Made by a program: the position numbers and the translations under genes. 64,000 nt of DNA from Pholis gunnellus (Eukaryota > Chordata > Actinopteri > Perciformes > Pholidae): the NCBI GenBank assembly GCA_910591455.2, contig OU342806.1, forward strand, positions 22,014,535-22,078,534. Reading direction: 5' to 3'. Positions 34,985-50,385 of the stretch are shown here, piece after piece. Position 1 is the first letter of the stretch; each line of letters starts with the position of its first letter. The notes below the pieces were generated by a model. The model did not search any database and was not told the DNA's origin. It worked only from the letters and a program-made list of their open reading frames with translations.

Positions 34985-35370
34985 CTTTATCTAACGTGGG
35001 CTCATTTTAGAGACGCGCCCTTCCTTTTACTAAGACGGATCGATGCAAACTCTCTCTGGAATAACCTCCCTCAGGAGATCACACTCCTTATATCGATCTT
35101 AGAAATACACTGTATATGCTTTCAAGTGTGCTTTCACAGGGTTTGTGGCTTGAATTCTTTACTTGTATCTGTATACAACGGCATTCTTTTAACTTGTAGT
35201 TAATGGTTATTTTAAATATTTAATATTGTTTTATTTCACTTTTTTTGTTGTATAACTTTTAGACTATTTTTAATTGTTTTTAATCATTGTTTGTCTACTT
35301 GTAACCTTTGTAACCTTTGTTTTGAAAGGTGCTATATAATAAAGTTTATTATTATTGTTAATATTATCAT
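34985..35370 (+). mobile_element. L2-type LINE 3' end, antisense to mast2
   Basis: An eroded reading frame contains DANSLWNNLPQEIT, similar to the RLWNSLPxEIR segment near the end of fish L2/CR1-like reverse transcriptases. It is followed by an AT-rich 3' region ending TTTTGAAAGGTGCTATATAA and TAAAGTTTATTATTATTG, the classic tail of these elements. The element is truncated at its 5' end and inactive. Confidence 0.72.
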
Positions 35371-36542
35371 TATTATGGCCCTTGAACTAAAATGGAAAGC
35401 TTGAAATGTGAAATAGCTGCACAGGAAGTGTGAGCTCAACATCAATAAATCGGCAAAGTAGAAGCTGCTCTTTTTTGCACCTTATTGATACAAGATATCA
35501 ATATAAAGTATCTACTAGACTAAACTAATAACCATATTAGGCATACGACCAGGCACTATGATTAAGAATATTTAAGCTAGTTTCCTAGAAATTCTGTATT
35601 GAGCTTTTAGTCATAGTGTAGTTTGATCTGACTGTATGTGACTTGGTTGCTGTAGTTCTGTAATGAATTCAAACAGGAAGATAAAGCTGTCATACTACTT
35701 GATCTGTGGCAGTTTAGAGATTTAAGAAAACACAGAAATATAAGCTGGATGTGTTTGCGTATTCTGACACGGCGTGTGAAAAGAGCTACTTTTGTACATG
35801 TTGCATGAGCACTGATATGTGCGATATGATAGAATGGAATATGTGCTTTCCCAGACAGGAAGTCAACGGGATGCAGCGACGGACGCCTGTAATGGTGGCA
35901 CGGGAATGATGGATGGGTGTGGCTCCCTCACTGCCGGCGGATGCAAGAGAGGATGGCGGACAGACGAGAAAGACAGAGAAGTGATAAGAAGTGATGGATG
36001 CGCTGCCCAAACTAAACTGGACAAAAATGGGCGGAGAGGTGGAGAATACGAATTAGAGACGAGCGGAGAAAACGTTAAATGATAATAAAAAATGTAAAAA
36101 AAGGGGACTGCTATCACTCACATCAGAGTCATACGATTTGCATATAATTGTGCTCATTTTCATTTGTTCACTCTCTCTCTCACACACAGTTCTTGTTCTT
36201 CCCCCTGGCTCCAATCATCATCATCATAATCATCATCATCATCATCATCATCTCGCCTCTCAGTCATTTCTCTCTCTCTGCTCCGTATCGTCTTCAGTTC
36301 TCAGTACATTCTCCTCTTACTAGTACCTTCATTAAGGGTATTCTATCAATTTGGAACTGGATCCAAAAGTGAACTGGCTAATAGACACCGAGCCCTAATC
36401 CTCCGTCTGCCTCTCTGTTGGTTATTTATCAGCTCTTGCAGACCGGCTGCAGACCGCTCACTAAGAGCTTTTTAATGACACTCACTGCTGGCCGACTAAT
36501 ATGATGTCGCGCTTCCCACCGAGGCTCGTCCACCCTGCACAT

Positions 36543-36544
<2 letters not shown>

Positions 36545-36599
<55 letters not shown>

Positions 36600-36604
36600 G
36601 GGGG
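36545..36604. repeat. (GT)n followed by a 22-bp poly-G run
   Basis: About 38 bp of GT end in 22 consecutive G (36583-36604). A second G run of 13 lies at 37028-37040, about 40 bp from the exon 5 donor at 37079. Confidence 0.95.
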
Positions 36605-37078
36605 ACTGTTTGCAGCCAACTTTTCAAAGTCACCTTCATGTATATTAAGTTGCTGCTACTTTTGTTTTGGCGGCTTTGTTTATGATATTTCTGATAAAAG
36701 CTGGAACATTTTATAAGCTCTCATCGTCTTCGTTAATTACTCTTTTTGTTTCGTTTTCCAGAGAGAAACAGAAGTTATGTGAGGATGCAGTGTGATGAAG
36801 GATTACCTCAGATGGCACTTCTTTTTACACACACAAACACACACACACACACGCCAATCAGCAAACACAGTGGGACTCTAATCAGATACACACCACGCAA
36901 CTCGGTCTCGACTCCTTTCATCTGAGACGACGGAAGAATTCAATATCACGGTGGTGAGACACTAAGTGTGGGTAAGGAGAGAGAGAGGAGTCACTGATAT
37001 AAACAGTGTGGACTTCTTACTCGCTCCGGGGGGGGGGGGGTTTGGTTTGTACGGTGTAACTCATGACAGAGCCCCTAC

Positions 37079-37233
37079 CTGAGGCTGCGGGAGCGCGGTC
37101 TCATGGCGGGGGAGCGGCGGCCCTCCTCGTCCGTGATGCTCTCGGAGCTGAAGTGTTTGGTGAGGAAGTGCAGCTCGTCCGGCGTGGGCTGGAAGGGCAG
37201 CTGGTGCAGCTTCTCCTGAGATGAACAGGAGGA
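37079..37233 (-). CDS. mast2: mast2 coding exon 5 (residues 108-158)
   Basis: The exon is 155 nt, running from phase 0 to phase 2. It begins SSCSSQEKLHQLPFQPTPDE, continues LHFLTKHFSSESITDEEG and ends MRPRSRSL. All of this matches the DUF1908 region of MAST1, 2 and 4. Intron 5 (30973-37078) follows in phase 2 and contains a candidate cassette exon. Confidence 0.94.
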
Positions 37234-38271
37234 CTGTGAGAGGAGGAGCACAGAGGGAGCACAGATTACAACCAGCGCTGGAGCTACTGCGGGGGTTAGG
37301 CTGGAGCTCGGCTAAGACAGGCCAGGGCTGGTCCAGGACAGGGGGTGCGGGTCACACTCAGGGGTCGGACAGGAGCTTGGTGAGGCGAGGCTTTTCTCAC
37401 AGTTTCTGACCCTGTACCCGGGATTTAGAGCCTTGAGTGTGAGTACTAGTGATCAAATACCTGAAGTCATGCTATGCATCAGGCTATGCATGGATTAAAT
37501 ATTAGTCCAGATCATGAACATATATTGTTCAACTAATTCTGCAGCTTTATTTAAAGCATGCACCTCCAGATGGAGAAATCCCTTTACTAAGTTTCACCTG
37601 CAGCTACAGACAGCATTACATTTACTGTGATCTCTTTCAGATCTATGTCCACAGATCTATAATACCAACAGCATTCTAAAGGACTACTTATAGGTGAAGT
37701 AGGTCCAAAACACACATCCACTACAAGGATTTTGAAAGAGTAGTTATACGTTAAATTGTACCCCACCCTCAACTTACACGTCTAGAAGTCTGAAGTATTC
37801 AAATGATCAAATCAGTCATTACTAGGCACAGTCCTTTTCATCTAGCAAGTCATTTATTTCCTCCTCTGTACATACAGTGAGCTAGCAGGCATGCTAGCAG
37901 TCTGGATCTACGCGTTAAGATGCTCGCACAGCCAGCTAACTCCCCTCACTGCCTTTGAAGCATGCTGAGCCTCATTCTACACAGCGAGCAGGCACAGAGA
38001 AACCTGCACACCGGGGTTTCAAGAAGGGGGATGGAGGAACAGCATAGGATAAAGGAGAGAGGGAGAGGGATTAGACCAGAGGGACTGATGATATGTCTCA
38101 GGAAGAAGAGGAGAAACAGAGCGGGAGGCAGAACTACACTTCAGGGCATCAGAGGGGAGGAAGGAAGGAAGAAGAACGGAGAGTATCATGGACGAGGGAG
38201 GATTTGTCGGCCTGTTGCTTTGCAGTGAAGTCAGAGGCTGCAGAGACACAGAATAAAGGTAAGATATTTAC

Positions 38272-38350
38272 CGAGACAGTGGAGCTGGGAGTGTTGGTGC
38301 CATAGCCTGAGGACGGCAGCGAGGCCAGAGACCAGCGTCTGCCATCCGTC
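38272..38350 (-). CDS. mast2: mast2 coding exon 4 (residues 81-107)
   Basis: The exon is 79 nt and ends in phase 0 with donor GTAAAT. It encodes TDGRRWSLASLPSSGYGTNT and PSSTVS. This is one of the most invariant MAST N-terminal motifs. Its RRWSLASLP serine context resembles a basophilic-kinase or 14-3-3 type site; that is an inference from the motif only. Confidence 0.94.
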
Positions 38351-40951
<2,601 letters not shown>

Positions 40952-41027
40952 CTGCGTGCAGGAACAAAGGAGAAGTGTGCAGCTGTGTTGGGGGAGAAGT
41001 TGCGAGGGCTGTCCAGCGGGCTGGTAC
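40952..41027 (-). CDS. mast2: mast2 coding exon 3 (residues 56-80)
   Basis: The exon is 76 nt, enters in phase 1 and leaves in phase 2. It encodes TSPLDSPRNFSPNTAAHFSF and then VPAR. This is the conserved Ser/Pro segment at the start of the DUF1908 region in MAST kinases. The acceptor is CCTCTCTCAG and the donor is GTGAGG. Confidence 0.93.
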
Positions 41028-42922
41028 CTGAGAGAGGAAGACATGAGGGAAGGAAAGAAAAGGAGGGGGGGAGAGAGAGAATAAGCACACTGAACAGTAA
41101 CCCCGCTGAAAAGACATCATCTCTGTATCTATGCATTTACCTAGCACAGGAAATGAGCTGTCCTGTTTCGGGGCTCAAGAGCAAACACGACAGATTGAAC
41201 CTGAACTGCTTATTTGTTGATGTCTGTCATTTTTCTTTAAATAACAGAGATTGATTTGTGGTGCAACGGGCTTTTTCCCGCTGCACGTTATGTGAAAGCA
41301 AACCCTGTCAAATGACAAGATAGAAGATCAAATAATGGGCCTCTGTATGACAACGCGTGTGACGTTTTCCGCTTGTTCACGTGTCCTCCCTCCTTTTCAG
41401 TAAGGCAAGAGCTGAGTGAGTGAACAAGACGAGTCTGTCGGCTGAGTTCAGCTGACGAAGAGGTGTACCTCGTATGTCTTTGGTGGCAGACCACCGGCTT
41501 TGCCACCAGAGCAGCCATAGCTCCGGTTTGTGCCCCTCACACAGAGCTGCTGGTAGCGTTAGCAATGTAAAAGGGTATCAACGCAATAATGCATGTGAGG
41601 TGTTGGAAAAGAAAATATAGAGCAGTTTTATGCGTGCCACTGCATCATATGCACCACAACCCTGAACTTATCTCGACATTACCGGGAGAAGCTGTACGTG
41701 AAGACGCAAATGTCAGAATCAGTTGCACTGCACATTAAAAGAGTCTGAAACGTCTGAGTAATGTCCGATGATGTGTGAACAGAGCTGGTCATTGTCTGTG
41801 GAGAGTTCACAGGGAGTGAAGTAGGCATGGAGATGACGTTTCCATGCAGCTGGCGCAAAACCAGAAGAAAAAAACATCCGTGGGTGAAAAAAAAAAGAGG
41901 TCATTTAAATGGAGAAAAAAATGATTTAACTGGAGAGACGACGAGGAGGTTTGGAATTTCTGATGGTGATGGTGTTGACGCCGAAATCATCAGACAAGTT
42001 CAAGGAACAGCGAGAGTCTCGGTTGTTTATGACCGAACTACAAGCCGGCTACGTGACTGTGGCGCAAACCGCATCAGGTCCGGCCTCCTGCATGCTCTGC
42101 CCAGGTGCCGCTCCTCACCTAAACCAAATGATTAAATAATTGATGCTTTATTTTATTTCAGTGAGCTGGTAAGAATCCTCCTCGAGTCAGAAGCATTTTG
42201 ATCAAAATCAATCCCACCTAAACACATGTAAAAGTTGAGATTGTAACCGAGTAACCGCTCATTGTCTCATTGCATAGAAGCGACTGTCACTATTGATTGT
42301 TTAGAGCATAAAAACCCCCACAAATAGGCTCCATGAAGTCACTGAATAATTAAGAGAATACGAAACATCTGTCTTTGTGTTTCAGGAGAGGAAACATCCA
42401 TACACCGAGCATAGAACATCTGCAGCGCAACCTCGACGAACCTGCTGTGAAACTGACACACGAGAAAACAGCCGATGCTCCTCTGAATTATCCTGAGATT
42501 ATTCAATAAGCATACTGACACATCGATGCATAAACACACAGCGTGATGGATGGATGGGAACGTTGAAGGCCGGGTCTATCTGCAGGGAAACACGGCGCTC
42601 GGTGCGCAGCTAATATTTCAGCGCAGGGAGACGGAGAGGGCGGACGACGAGAGATTAAGTGGTCGGACATTTCCACATCAATTATGCATCTCTCCTCGCC
42701 CGTCTGGACGGAGCAGGGACTCAGATATTAATAAGAGCGTTTGTCTCTCCGTCGGACAGGAATCCCCGGCTCTGCCTGAAGCAGCGGAACATGTATGCAC
42801 ATACTCGAGCGAACACGCCTGTTATTAGTCAAACAGAAGCTTGTTAGTTTCCATCGCATTCACCCATTACATTCAAAAGACACAGAGGTCTCAGGGAGGA
42901 ACTGTCACACCTCATGGCTCCG

Positions 42923-42957
<35 letters not shown>

Positions 42958-45954
42958 ACCATTCGTCAACGCAAGAAGACAGATGTAAGACTTAGGAATC
43001 CATCTCTCTCTGTAAAGAACAAATGCACACAGCAGCGAGGTGTAAACTGTGTGTGTGCGTGTGTGTGTGTATATAGGGCGTCTGGCGCCTCTCAGATCTA
43101 TTTGCATGATAATGCGACGGTGCTCCAAGGTGTGTGTCGTGAGCTCAATGTCAGCAAGGCTTCCCAAAGCCGCCTCAGAAACCCTCACCCTGGGTCTGAA
43201 GTGGTATTTTGTTTTAGTGCTGTACTCATTAGACAATCAAATGAAAGCAAAAACGCCAACTAATCTCTGGTTCCAGCTTCTCCAGTGTGAGGACTTCTGA
43301 TGGACATTTCCCTAATTTACAGAATAGCTGATAGACTAATCAGAATGTAAATGAGTATAACCTTGAGCAGACCTCGTAAACTGACTTCAAACTAGTTTGA
43401 TTTTATTGTAGCCAATAAGATGAGGCTGCTGTAGTTGGAGTGAGAGAGTGTCCAATGAGGGAGAAGGAAGGCGGAAGGTCGAATATTATCTTTTGCAGTT
43501 GTGTGACTATTGCCGTACAGTACATGTCGGCTGAGAAGTAACAAGACACTGCAAAGATGTGTTTAAATACTTTGACCACAATGGAGGGAGGGGGAACTAT
43601 AACATGTCCCAGTTCATACTGCCCAGTACTTCAATTCAAAATTCAAGGGATCTTTAATTCATTTTTTACATTATGTGGCTATAAGGGATGGGCATGACTA
43701 CTTAATAATAATAATTAAAATAATAAAAAAACAACAACAACAATACTAATAACACATTGCCTAAAAATATAGATTCAGTGTAATCTTCATTTGTACATTT
43801 CTTTGGACGGGACGCGGTGATTAAACTGTGATGATCTGAACAGATCCGTGACAGATAACATTCAACGTTTTCAATCAGAAACCAGGATTAACAGTGATCT
43901 CTGGAAGTGTTCTCGACAAAAGAAACAAAAGCGCAGTGCAAGCTATTTAACGTTAAAGCTGCGTATTAGTTTGATGATTAACAATTTGCGCACCAAGCAC
44001 AAGGAGAAAACAGCAGAGACAGACACCAGGCGGGCTAGCAGAGTTAGCACGTTGTTTCCATGCCACCAGGGCAGAGGAGGTTCACCAGCTCCTCACTGAA
44101 ATGACATTAAGCTCCCGGTGAGCTCGGTGGAAGGAGGAGATTTCTGCGAGCTGATCGCGTTTGTTGAGCCGGAGTACGAGTTACAAACAACTAGAAGAGA
44201 GAAGAAGATGGCGGTCATTTCCGACCTTATTCTTACATTTCACTTTTTTTTGTGACAACTATGATAATTTAACGGGAGTACTCAAATATGGAGATTACTT
44301 CAAACGCCCACGGCTAGTGGCTGCGTAAAAAAATGTAATATCTGCCAATATTATTTAAGATCTCAAGTACTGATATCAGATCAGTTGTGTCCTTGGCGCC
44401 CTCTGCATCTACAGGACAACAGTCCTGATTATGAGATGTGGAAAGTCTGTTGAAACACAGAGCGGAGTAGAGTCAGAGAGGGAGGGAGTAGGACTCCACA
44501 ACCTTCGGAGCGTGACGATTTCCTATTTCCTGTTGACATGTGTTGTTCCTGATACATTAGTGGTATCTCAGAGGGTTTAATCCCTTGCTGTAGGAAAGCT
44601 TTCAGTTGTGAGATGACAGGTTGTTGGCTTGTTACCCGTCCGTTTGTTTGCATGATGCTCTGGTTTCTTTTTTGCCCCACTGACCTGCACTGGTCACGGC
44701 TGTCATACAGCTGTCAGCCAAAGTCACTGAGGTCGCTCCGCACCGCACCGAGACTAGAAACATCACAACGCCTCATTCCCACCACACACACACACACACC
44801 GTGATGCAACGTCCACACAGTGACTTTCAGCATGCTGACATACTCTGATTGGCTCCAGAGGGGGGAAAAAAATTCAAATCACTCTTGAAATCTATTTGAA
44901 TAATACTTTCCACTTCTTGTGAGGAAGAGAAAATCACCGTGTGGATGGTGTTTTGAAAGTGAAATGTAAATTAGGGCTGAGAGTACCCGGTAGGCGGTCT
45001 CGTCACTGCAGGTATAGAAGCCGCTTTGCTGTCACATTTTCAGAAGGTTTTGTGCAGCTGACAGTGACCTACTTTAGCAAAGACTAAGACATATACCGGC
45101 GTATGAGATACATGCAAATGTATTATCTGCTTTGTGCCTCTTCAGTCTCGCTGCCTCTCCAGGGACGGCGTGGTTGGGATAACAAAATACAGCTATAATT
45201 GGGGAGGGGGCGGAAGAGAAGAAAAGAAAACGCACAATGTGTGACAGGAATAAGAGAAAAGCTTAAATCCCAAGTTGTCTTTCTTCCTGTCCTTCAGTGC
45301 AATAACAAAGTCGCGCGGTGGATTGTTTGACAGAATTCATCAGAAGTCAGAGCACACGCAGCTGCCAATCATCAGCTGGCCTTTACCAAATGTCAGCGGG
45401 GGGGAAAGGGAAGTTCAGGGCCGGGCGGAGTTAAAGGAAGAGAGAAAGTGTAGATTGTGTAGGAAAGTGTAGGAGAGAGTGAAACGAGACGTTACGGAGA
45501 TGAAAAGAAACTAGCGAGAAAGAAAGGAGACAGAAGGAGGGGGGGGGAGATTTATGCAGGCTTTTCAACGTTTAATAAAAGTCATTTTTGGAGAGGATTG
45601 GTCCTCATCAGCCCCTCAGGATATTAGAATTTGAGGAATCTCCATTTGATTAGCGGCAAATGGCTGGGTGATTGAAACCATGATGAAAATCGTGATGACG
45701 GCCAGAGGGAGAGTTTGAGAGGAAAAGAAGAAGAAAAGAAAAAAAGAAACCATGTATGTCTGAAGAGGGTCTGTGAAAGGAAGAAAGTTTGAATGGCCTC
45801 CAGTGGTGCATATTAAGTAGTAAAGTAGCAGCCAGCAGTGAGAAATCACAGCCGTGGATCAGACTAAAGGTTTCTGTTAACGTTTCTGTGGAGGTAATAT
45901 CAAACTTAGCATGATTTAAGCTTTTATTCAAACATTTGATCAAAGCTACAATAA

Positions 45955-46012
45955 GTGTAGTTACTGTGTAGTTACTGTGTAGTTACTGTGTAGTTACTGT
46001 GTAGTTACTGTG
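45955..46012. repeat. 11-bp minisatellite, about 5 copies
   Basis: The unit GTGTAGTTACT repeats about five times without visible interruption. Confidence 0.93.
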
Positions 46013-47136
46013 GACTGAAGCAACATGGGAGAAAAGGAAAATCACACCATTAATTACCGACATTTAATTAGCAGTGTTTACTTCCTCGTCAGTGTCTGGG
46101 ACACAGAGAGACGGGGGCCGTGAGGCGGGCCGCCAGATTGGTGGCAGCGTTACCATGGCAACACAGCAGCCACAGCAGTCAGGATGGAGAAAGGAAAAAA
46201 GAGAGGAAGAGAAGGAAGACTGGAGCGAAAGAGGGAGAGTATTATGGATGCTGCAGCGCAATGTGACCCCAAACAGGCGACCACACAACCGATATATGGC
46301 CAAAATGCTCTATCCCGATACATATATATCACGGTAGAGCACGTTTACAGGCAATGCAATACATAAACAACATACAGGCCTATTGTTGTATACTCCCTTG
46401 TGAATGAAATACTTCAATACTTTAGTGCAACATTATCCGATTGTCAAAGAAATTTGAGTTAGTGCTTGTGATACATGATTTCATCACGATACGATTCCAC
46501 TGAAGGACAATAAATTATTATATTGAATTATGACCCAGCCCTACAAAGAGACACAAAAAAACTACACAAAGAGGGTAAAGAACTATGAAGTCAGTGCGTC
46601 CTTGCTCCTCCATTGGAGGTGGTGGGGCCTCAGGCATGTCTGTGCCCAGGGGGCCACTGTCTCATAATCCACCTGTAGATATATGATGACAAATTATCTT
46701 TAGAAGCTCCCAAACATGCTTCAAGCTTCTCAGTCACCAGTCCAAAAAAAATATTTTACTTCTTCCATTTACCTGCATCTGAAAGTCCCTTGCTAGCCTC
46801 AAATACAGAGCACCAACAGAATACAAAAGGAGAGGGAGAGAGACAGAGCGGGGTCTCTGGATTTAACCACTCAGCATCTATGACGCTGCACATTCAACAT
46901 CTATTCTGAATGATTACCTTCAGGGTGACGGGCCATAGGAATTTGCACTTTGCATCGGTTATATCGGATCGCTGATTATTGAATGGAGGTACTGATCAAA
47001 ACCAGTTATTCAAAGTGTGTGTGAGTGTGTGTGTGTGTGTGTGGGCGCTGTGACTGACTTGCCAAGTTCCATCATTTCCTGAGCAGGAAATGAGACGTGT
47101 GCCTGTCAGCTGAGCACAAACACACTGTTAATGAAG

Positions 47137-47138
<2 letters not shown>

Positions 47139-47177
<39 letters not shown>
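47139..47177. repeat. (CT)n microsatellite
   Basis: About 39 bp of CT on the plus strand in intron 2. Confidence 0.95.
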
Positions 47178-47179
<2 letters not shown>

Positions 47180-47551
47180 AGTCAGATATAATTGTCGATA
47201 TTTTACCATCCATCCATTTGTCATATCCATGCTGCAGTTTTTCTCTCCTCCCATTCAGTCCCTGTCACCAATCCATTTTCATTCAGTCCCTCCAATCTAT
47301 ATTTCGACTGTGTCGCTCGCTCCCCTTCAGTCACCATCAATCAATATCACTGGTGTTCATCTCTTTTCCATTTCTCTCTCTCCCTTTTTACATCTGAAGG
47401 GTGTAGGAGGGTGGAGGGGGTCCCGTGGGTGGGTATCTGATGGTTGATTTGGAGTTTTGTGTGCTTGTCTTGAAGGCTGTCAAGCGTGTTCGACAAAAAT
47501 CCTGCCATAACAAATGTCCATAGTGTGAATGTATGTGTGGGGGTGAGAGGA

Positions 47552-47570
47552 CCCCCCCCCCCCCCCCCCC
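47552..47570. repeat. poly-C run (19 bp)
   Basis: Nineteen consecutive C on the plus strand; a 19-G run in the transcript sense, in intron 2. Confidence 0.94.
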
Positions 47571-48628
47571 AAATAAATTATTTCTTTAGAACCTTTCCAT
47601 CTGTTAATTTTCTTTGGTCTAAAAATCTGCAAATTGTAAAAACACTCGAGGTCACGCCTTTAAATAACTTGTATTGCAAGATCAACAGTTAAAAACTGAG
47701 ATATTAAGATTGTAATGAAAAAAAGCATTTTAAAGGCTGTAAACGAGACAATGTTCTGCGCTAACTGCTTAATAAATGGCCATAATGTTCAGTTGGCCAA
47801 CGGTTAAACAGCAGCCAACAAATACTGCAGGTTTGGGTCTGATGCAGATATCGATATGTACCCAGTGGGACATTTTACGGTTGAAAAATAAACCCGTCAG
47901 TGCTGTCAGATATATCTGTGATACGCCAAAAATCAGCCAGCTCATGTCAATATATCAATCAGGCTCAACTGGCATTGCTAGTATCAATTTGTCCCGAGAC
48001 AAATTTATATGATCTGCTCATACTCGCATGTCCGTATCGATCAATTCCAGGAGAGCACGTGTTGAGAGTTTTATGACGTTGAATGAAGAAGGGCAGAGCT
48101 CGAGCTCATCATCGTCAAATGCAAGACACTCAAAATACATCCAACCAATGAGAGATTCCTTAAAAAGGCAGGCGGCAGCCCACATAACATGGTGGGTCTG
48201 TGCATCAGTCCATGCAATCAAATATCTCGCTGTGCTGTGCTCAGACAGCCGCCCGCTCTGTTTATTGTGCTTTGTTGGTGTGCGACGGTAAACAACACGA
48301 CTCCATCTAACGCAGCTCACCTGCTGTTACTACACACTGTGTTCTGCAGATGAGGAACAAATGTGGCAAAAAACAGGTGATACTACACCATCAACTGATA
48401 GTGGTTCCTTTACTCTTGTCAGCCGGGCAGACCGCTGTAAGCATTGTAGGTATTCATGGTCCCCAGAGGATGAATCAATCCTTTAGTCTGTTAAATCAGT
48501 TTAGGCTACCTAACATGAATTTTCAAACCACAGTTTTCAAACTGCTGACCAGGATGCTGCTGGTACCAAGATAATGTTTACACATTTAGGAAAATAGATC
48601 TCCTTGTGTCAAGTGTCAAAGCAAGTAC

Positions 48629-48633
<5 letters not shown>

Positions 48634-48673
<40 letters not shown>
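48634..48673. repeat. (GT)n array abutting the exon 2 splice donor
   Basis: About 37 bp of GT on the plus strand end three bases from the exon 2 donor. The intron begins GTAACACACACAC in the transcript, as at exon 16. Confidence 0.97.
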
Positions 48674-48765
48674 CTGTGAGTCCATGCAGAGGTGAGTGTG
48701 GTCGTGGCAGGGTGGGGGAGGTGCTGGACGTCACAATCAGGCTCTTCCTGTTGCTCGTTCGACAG
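48674..48765 (-). CDS. mast2: mast2 coding exon 2 (residues 25-55)
   Basis: The acceptor is TTTGTCCTCAG and the exon is 92 nt, ending in phase 1. It encodes CRTSNRKSLIVTSSTSPTLP followed by RPHSPLHGLTG. The IVTSSTSPTLPRPHSPLHG stretch is MAST2-like. The donor reads ACAG/GTAACACACAC and runs directly into a (CA)n tract in the transcript sense (see findings). Confidence 0.93.
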
Positions 48766-50220
48766 CTGAGGACAAAAAGAAAAAACACACACAAACTCAG
48801 TTCAGTGAATTCATCTCTGTTCAGATTTTGGATCAATAAAGGCAGCTGTGTTATCTGCACAACAGTTAGAATTTACCGGAGCTTTTTTTTTTTGCAATGA
48901 ACCACACACAAAGACGTCTGCGTCTGGCGTCTCCGAATGCTACTAAGCCTTCTTTTGACGTTCCTCCACACTGAGCTGGAAGGCAAAACAGCCGCGGTCC
49001 CTTTTGTCAGGCACACTTTCACTCTCTCTCTCCTGAACGTTAAAGCCAGTCGTTTGTACCGCTTCCAAAAAATAAAATAAAAAATGACTGCAGCTCTGCA
49101 GTCAATGACAGCAGGGGTCTGACAGCGTGCGTTTAGCTTTCATACATGCGCCGCCGCTGAGCTCACAGCTACAGTTTCACAGAGTGCGTCCGTATGTCCT
49201 TCAGAGGACAGCGAGGACACCGCAAAGACACCAGATAGTCGCAATCATGCAACGCACAGCCAACGGTCGCCTGCTGCTTTATTGCAGTCCAACTTGAGCG
49301 AGTCAAAGGATTTAGTTTTGCCAACAAATATGCTGCTGTCGTCTATATACAGAGGAGTAATAGCAGAGGAGATGAGGTACTCCATCAGCTGCTAATAGAA
49401 CGACAGTCCCTTTAAACGGTGACCTTTTAACAATACGGGATGTATAGACGATGTACTTTGTAAAAATGCAAGCAGAGTTATTTATGTATTTATCCTTCTA
49501 ATCTGTCGTGTGCCGCTCTATTTGGGCAAACAATCTCTCATTTACCTAAGGGTTTGCACCCATACCCGTTTGTTCAAGAGATAAACTAGAGTTCATCTCA
49601 ACTGAAATAATATGAGGTATGATATTAGTTTAGACTAGAAATACGGTTTTGTTTAGGTCAGCAATAAAAGCTTCATGAAAACATCGCACCTCTTCTCTTC
49701 CACTGCAGGGTTTTATTAGAAGATGTCGACCCAGGCTCCGCCGCTAATGGCTGAACAGTCATTAAGAGGTTGATCACGCAGCGTAATGGTTAGACTTCAG
49801 CTCCCCTCTGAGCTGAGATGACTGTGTCTTTGTAGTGTAGGTGTGTGTGCGTGTGTTCGTGTGTGCAAGCTCTACGAAAGATGCTTGCATTGAAAAGAAG
49901 AATCTGCTTTTAAGTTGCGACAAGCGTCCCCAGACAGAAGGGGAGAGGAGGAAATGAGGAGGCAGCCCTCGCACAGGTCGAGCTCGCAGGATCTTTCCCG
50001 CTTTGTTTTTGTTGCTCTGCAGTTCACGGCCGAGCGTGTCCGTAATGACTGGAGGCGAGGCTCGCTGTGCGCTGAGGAAATGACGGGTGGAAGAGGAGGC
50101 AGTGATGAGGCCTCAGGGTGCGCTGAGGATGATGTCTTATTAAAGTTAACGCTAAACTGGCAGAGGAGGATGAAAGTCAACAGATGCTGTTGTTGTTATT
50201 ACCAAATACTGACCTAATCA

Positions 50221-50385
50221 CTGGATCTAAAAGGTGTTCCCCGAGGTTCTACTCTGGGTCCTGTGCTGTTCAACACATATGATGATGGCATTTTACCAAA
50301 CTTACAGAAGTCTCTATGCTGCTGACTGCACAGTCTCATTCTGTAAGACTAGGCTACTGAACGACTGCACGTATCAAAGTAGTAT
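50221..50385 (+). pseudogene. relic of a non-LTR retrotransposon reverse transcriptase
   Basis: One frame reads DLKGVPRGSTLGPVLFNTYD, which matches the GVPQGSxLGPLLFxxYIND motif of LINE reverse transcriptases. A little downstream, in another frame, SLYAADCTVSF corresponds to the catalytic YADDT box. The two motifs are closer than in an intact element and out of frame, so this is a deleted, frameshifted fragment. It is antisense to mast2, and the clade is not determinable by eye. Confidence 0.72.

Larger units (their letters stand above)
30973..37078 (-). other. mast2: mast2 intron 5 (6.1 kb)
   Basis: A phase 2 intron. It holds a hAT-type MITE (31154-31404), an open symmetric block that could be a cassette exon (31630-31914), poly-C and poly-G runs (32394-32413, 36583-36604), a GA-rich tract (about 34600-34685), an L2-type LINE tail (about 34985-35370) and an ATC array (36214-36253). 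Confidence 0.75.
41028..48673 (-). other. mast2: mast2 intron 2 (7.6 kb), no gene seen
   Basis: No coding sequence recognised. It holds GT tracts (42925-42955, 43048-43070), an 11-bp minisatellite (45955-46012), a CT array (47139-47177) and a poly-C run (47552-47570). About 46280-46553 ends in GACCCAGCCCTAC and 47850-48010 contains ATATATCAATCAGGCTC; both are reminiscent of fish MITE termini, but too degraded to delimit. Confidence 0.65.
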
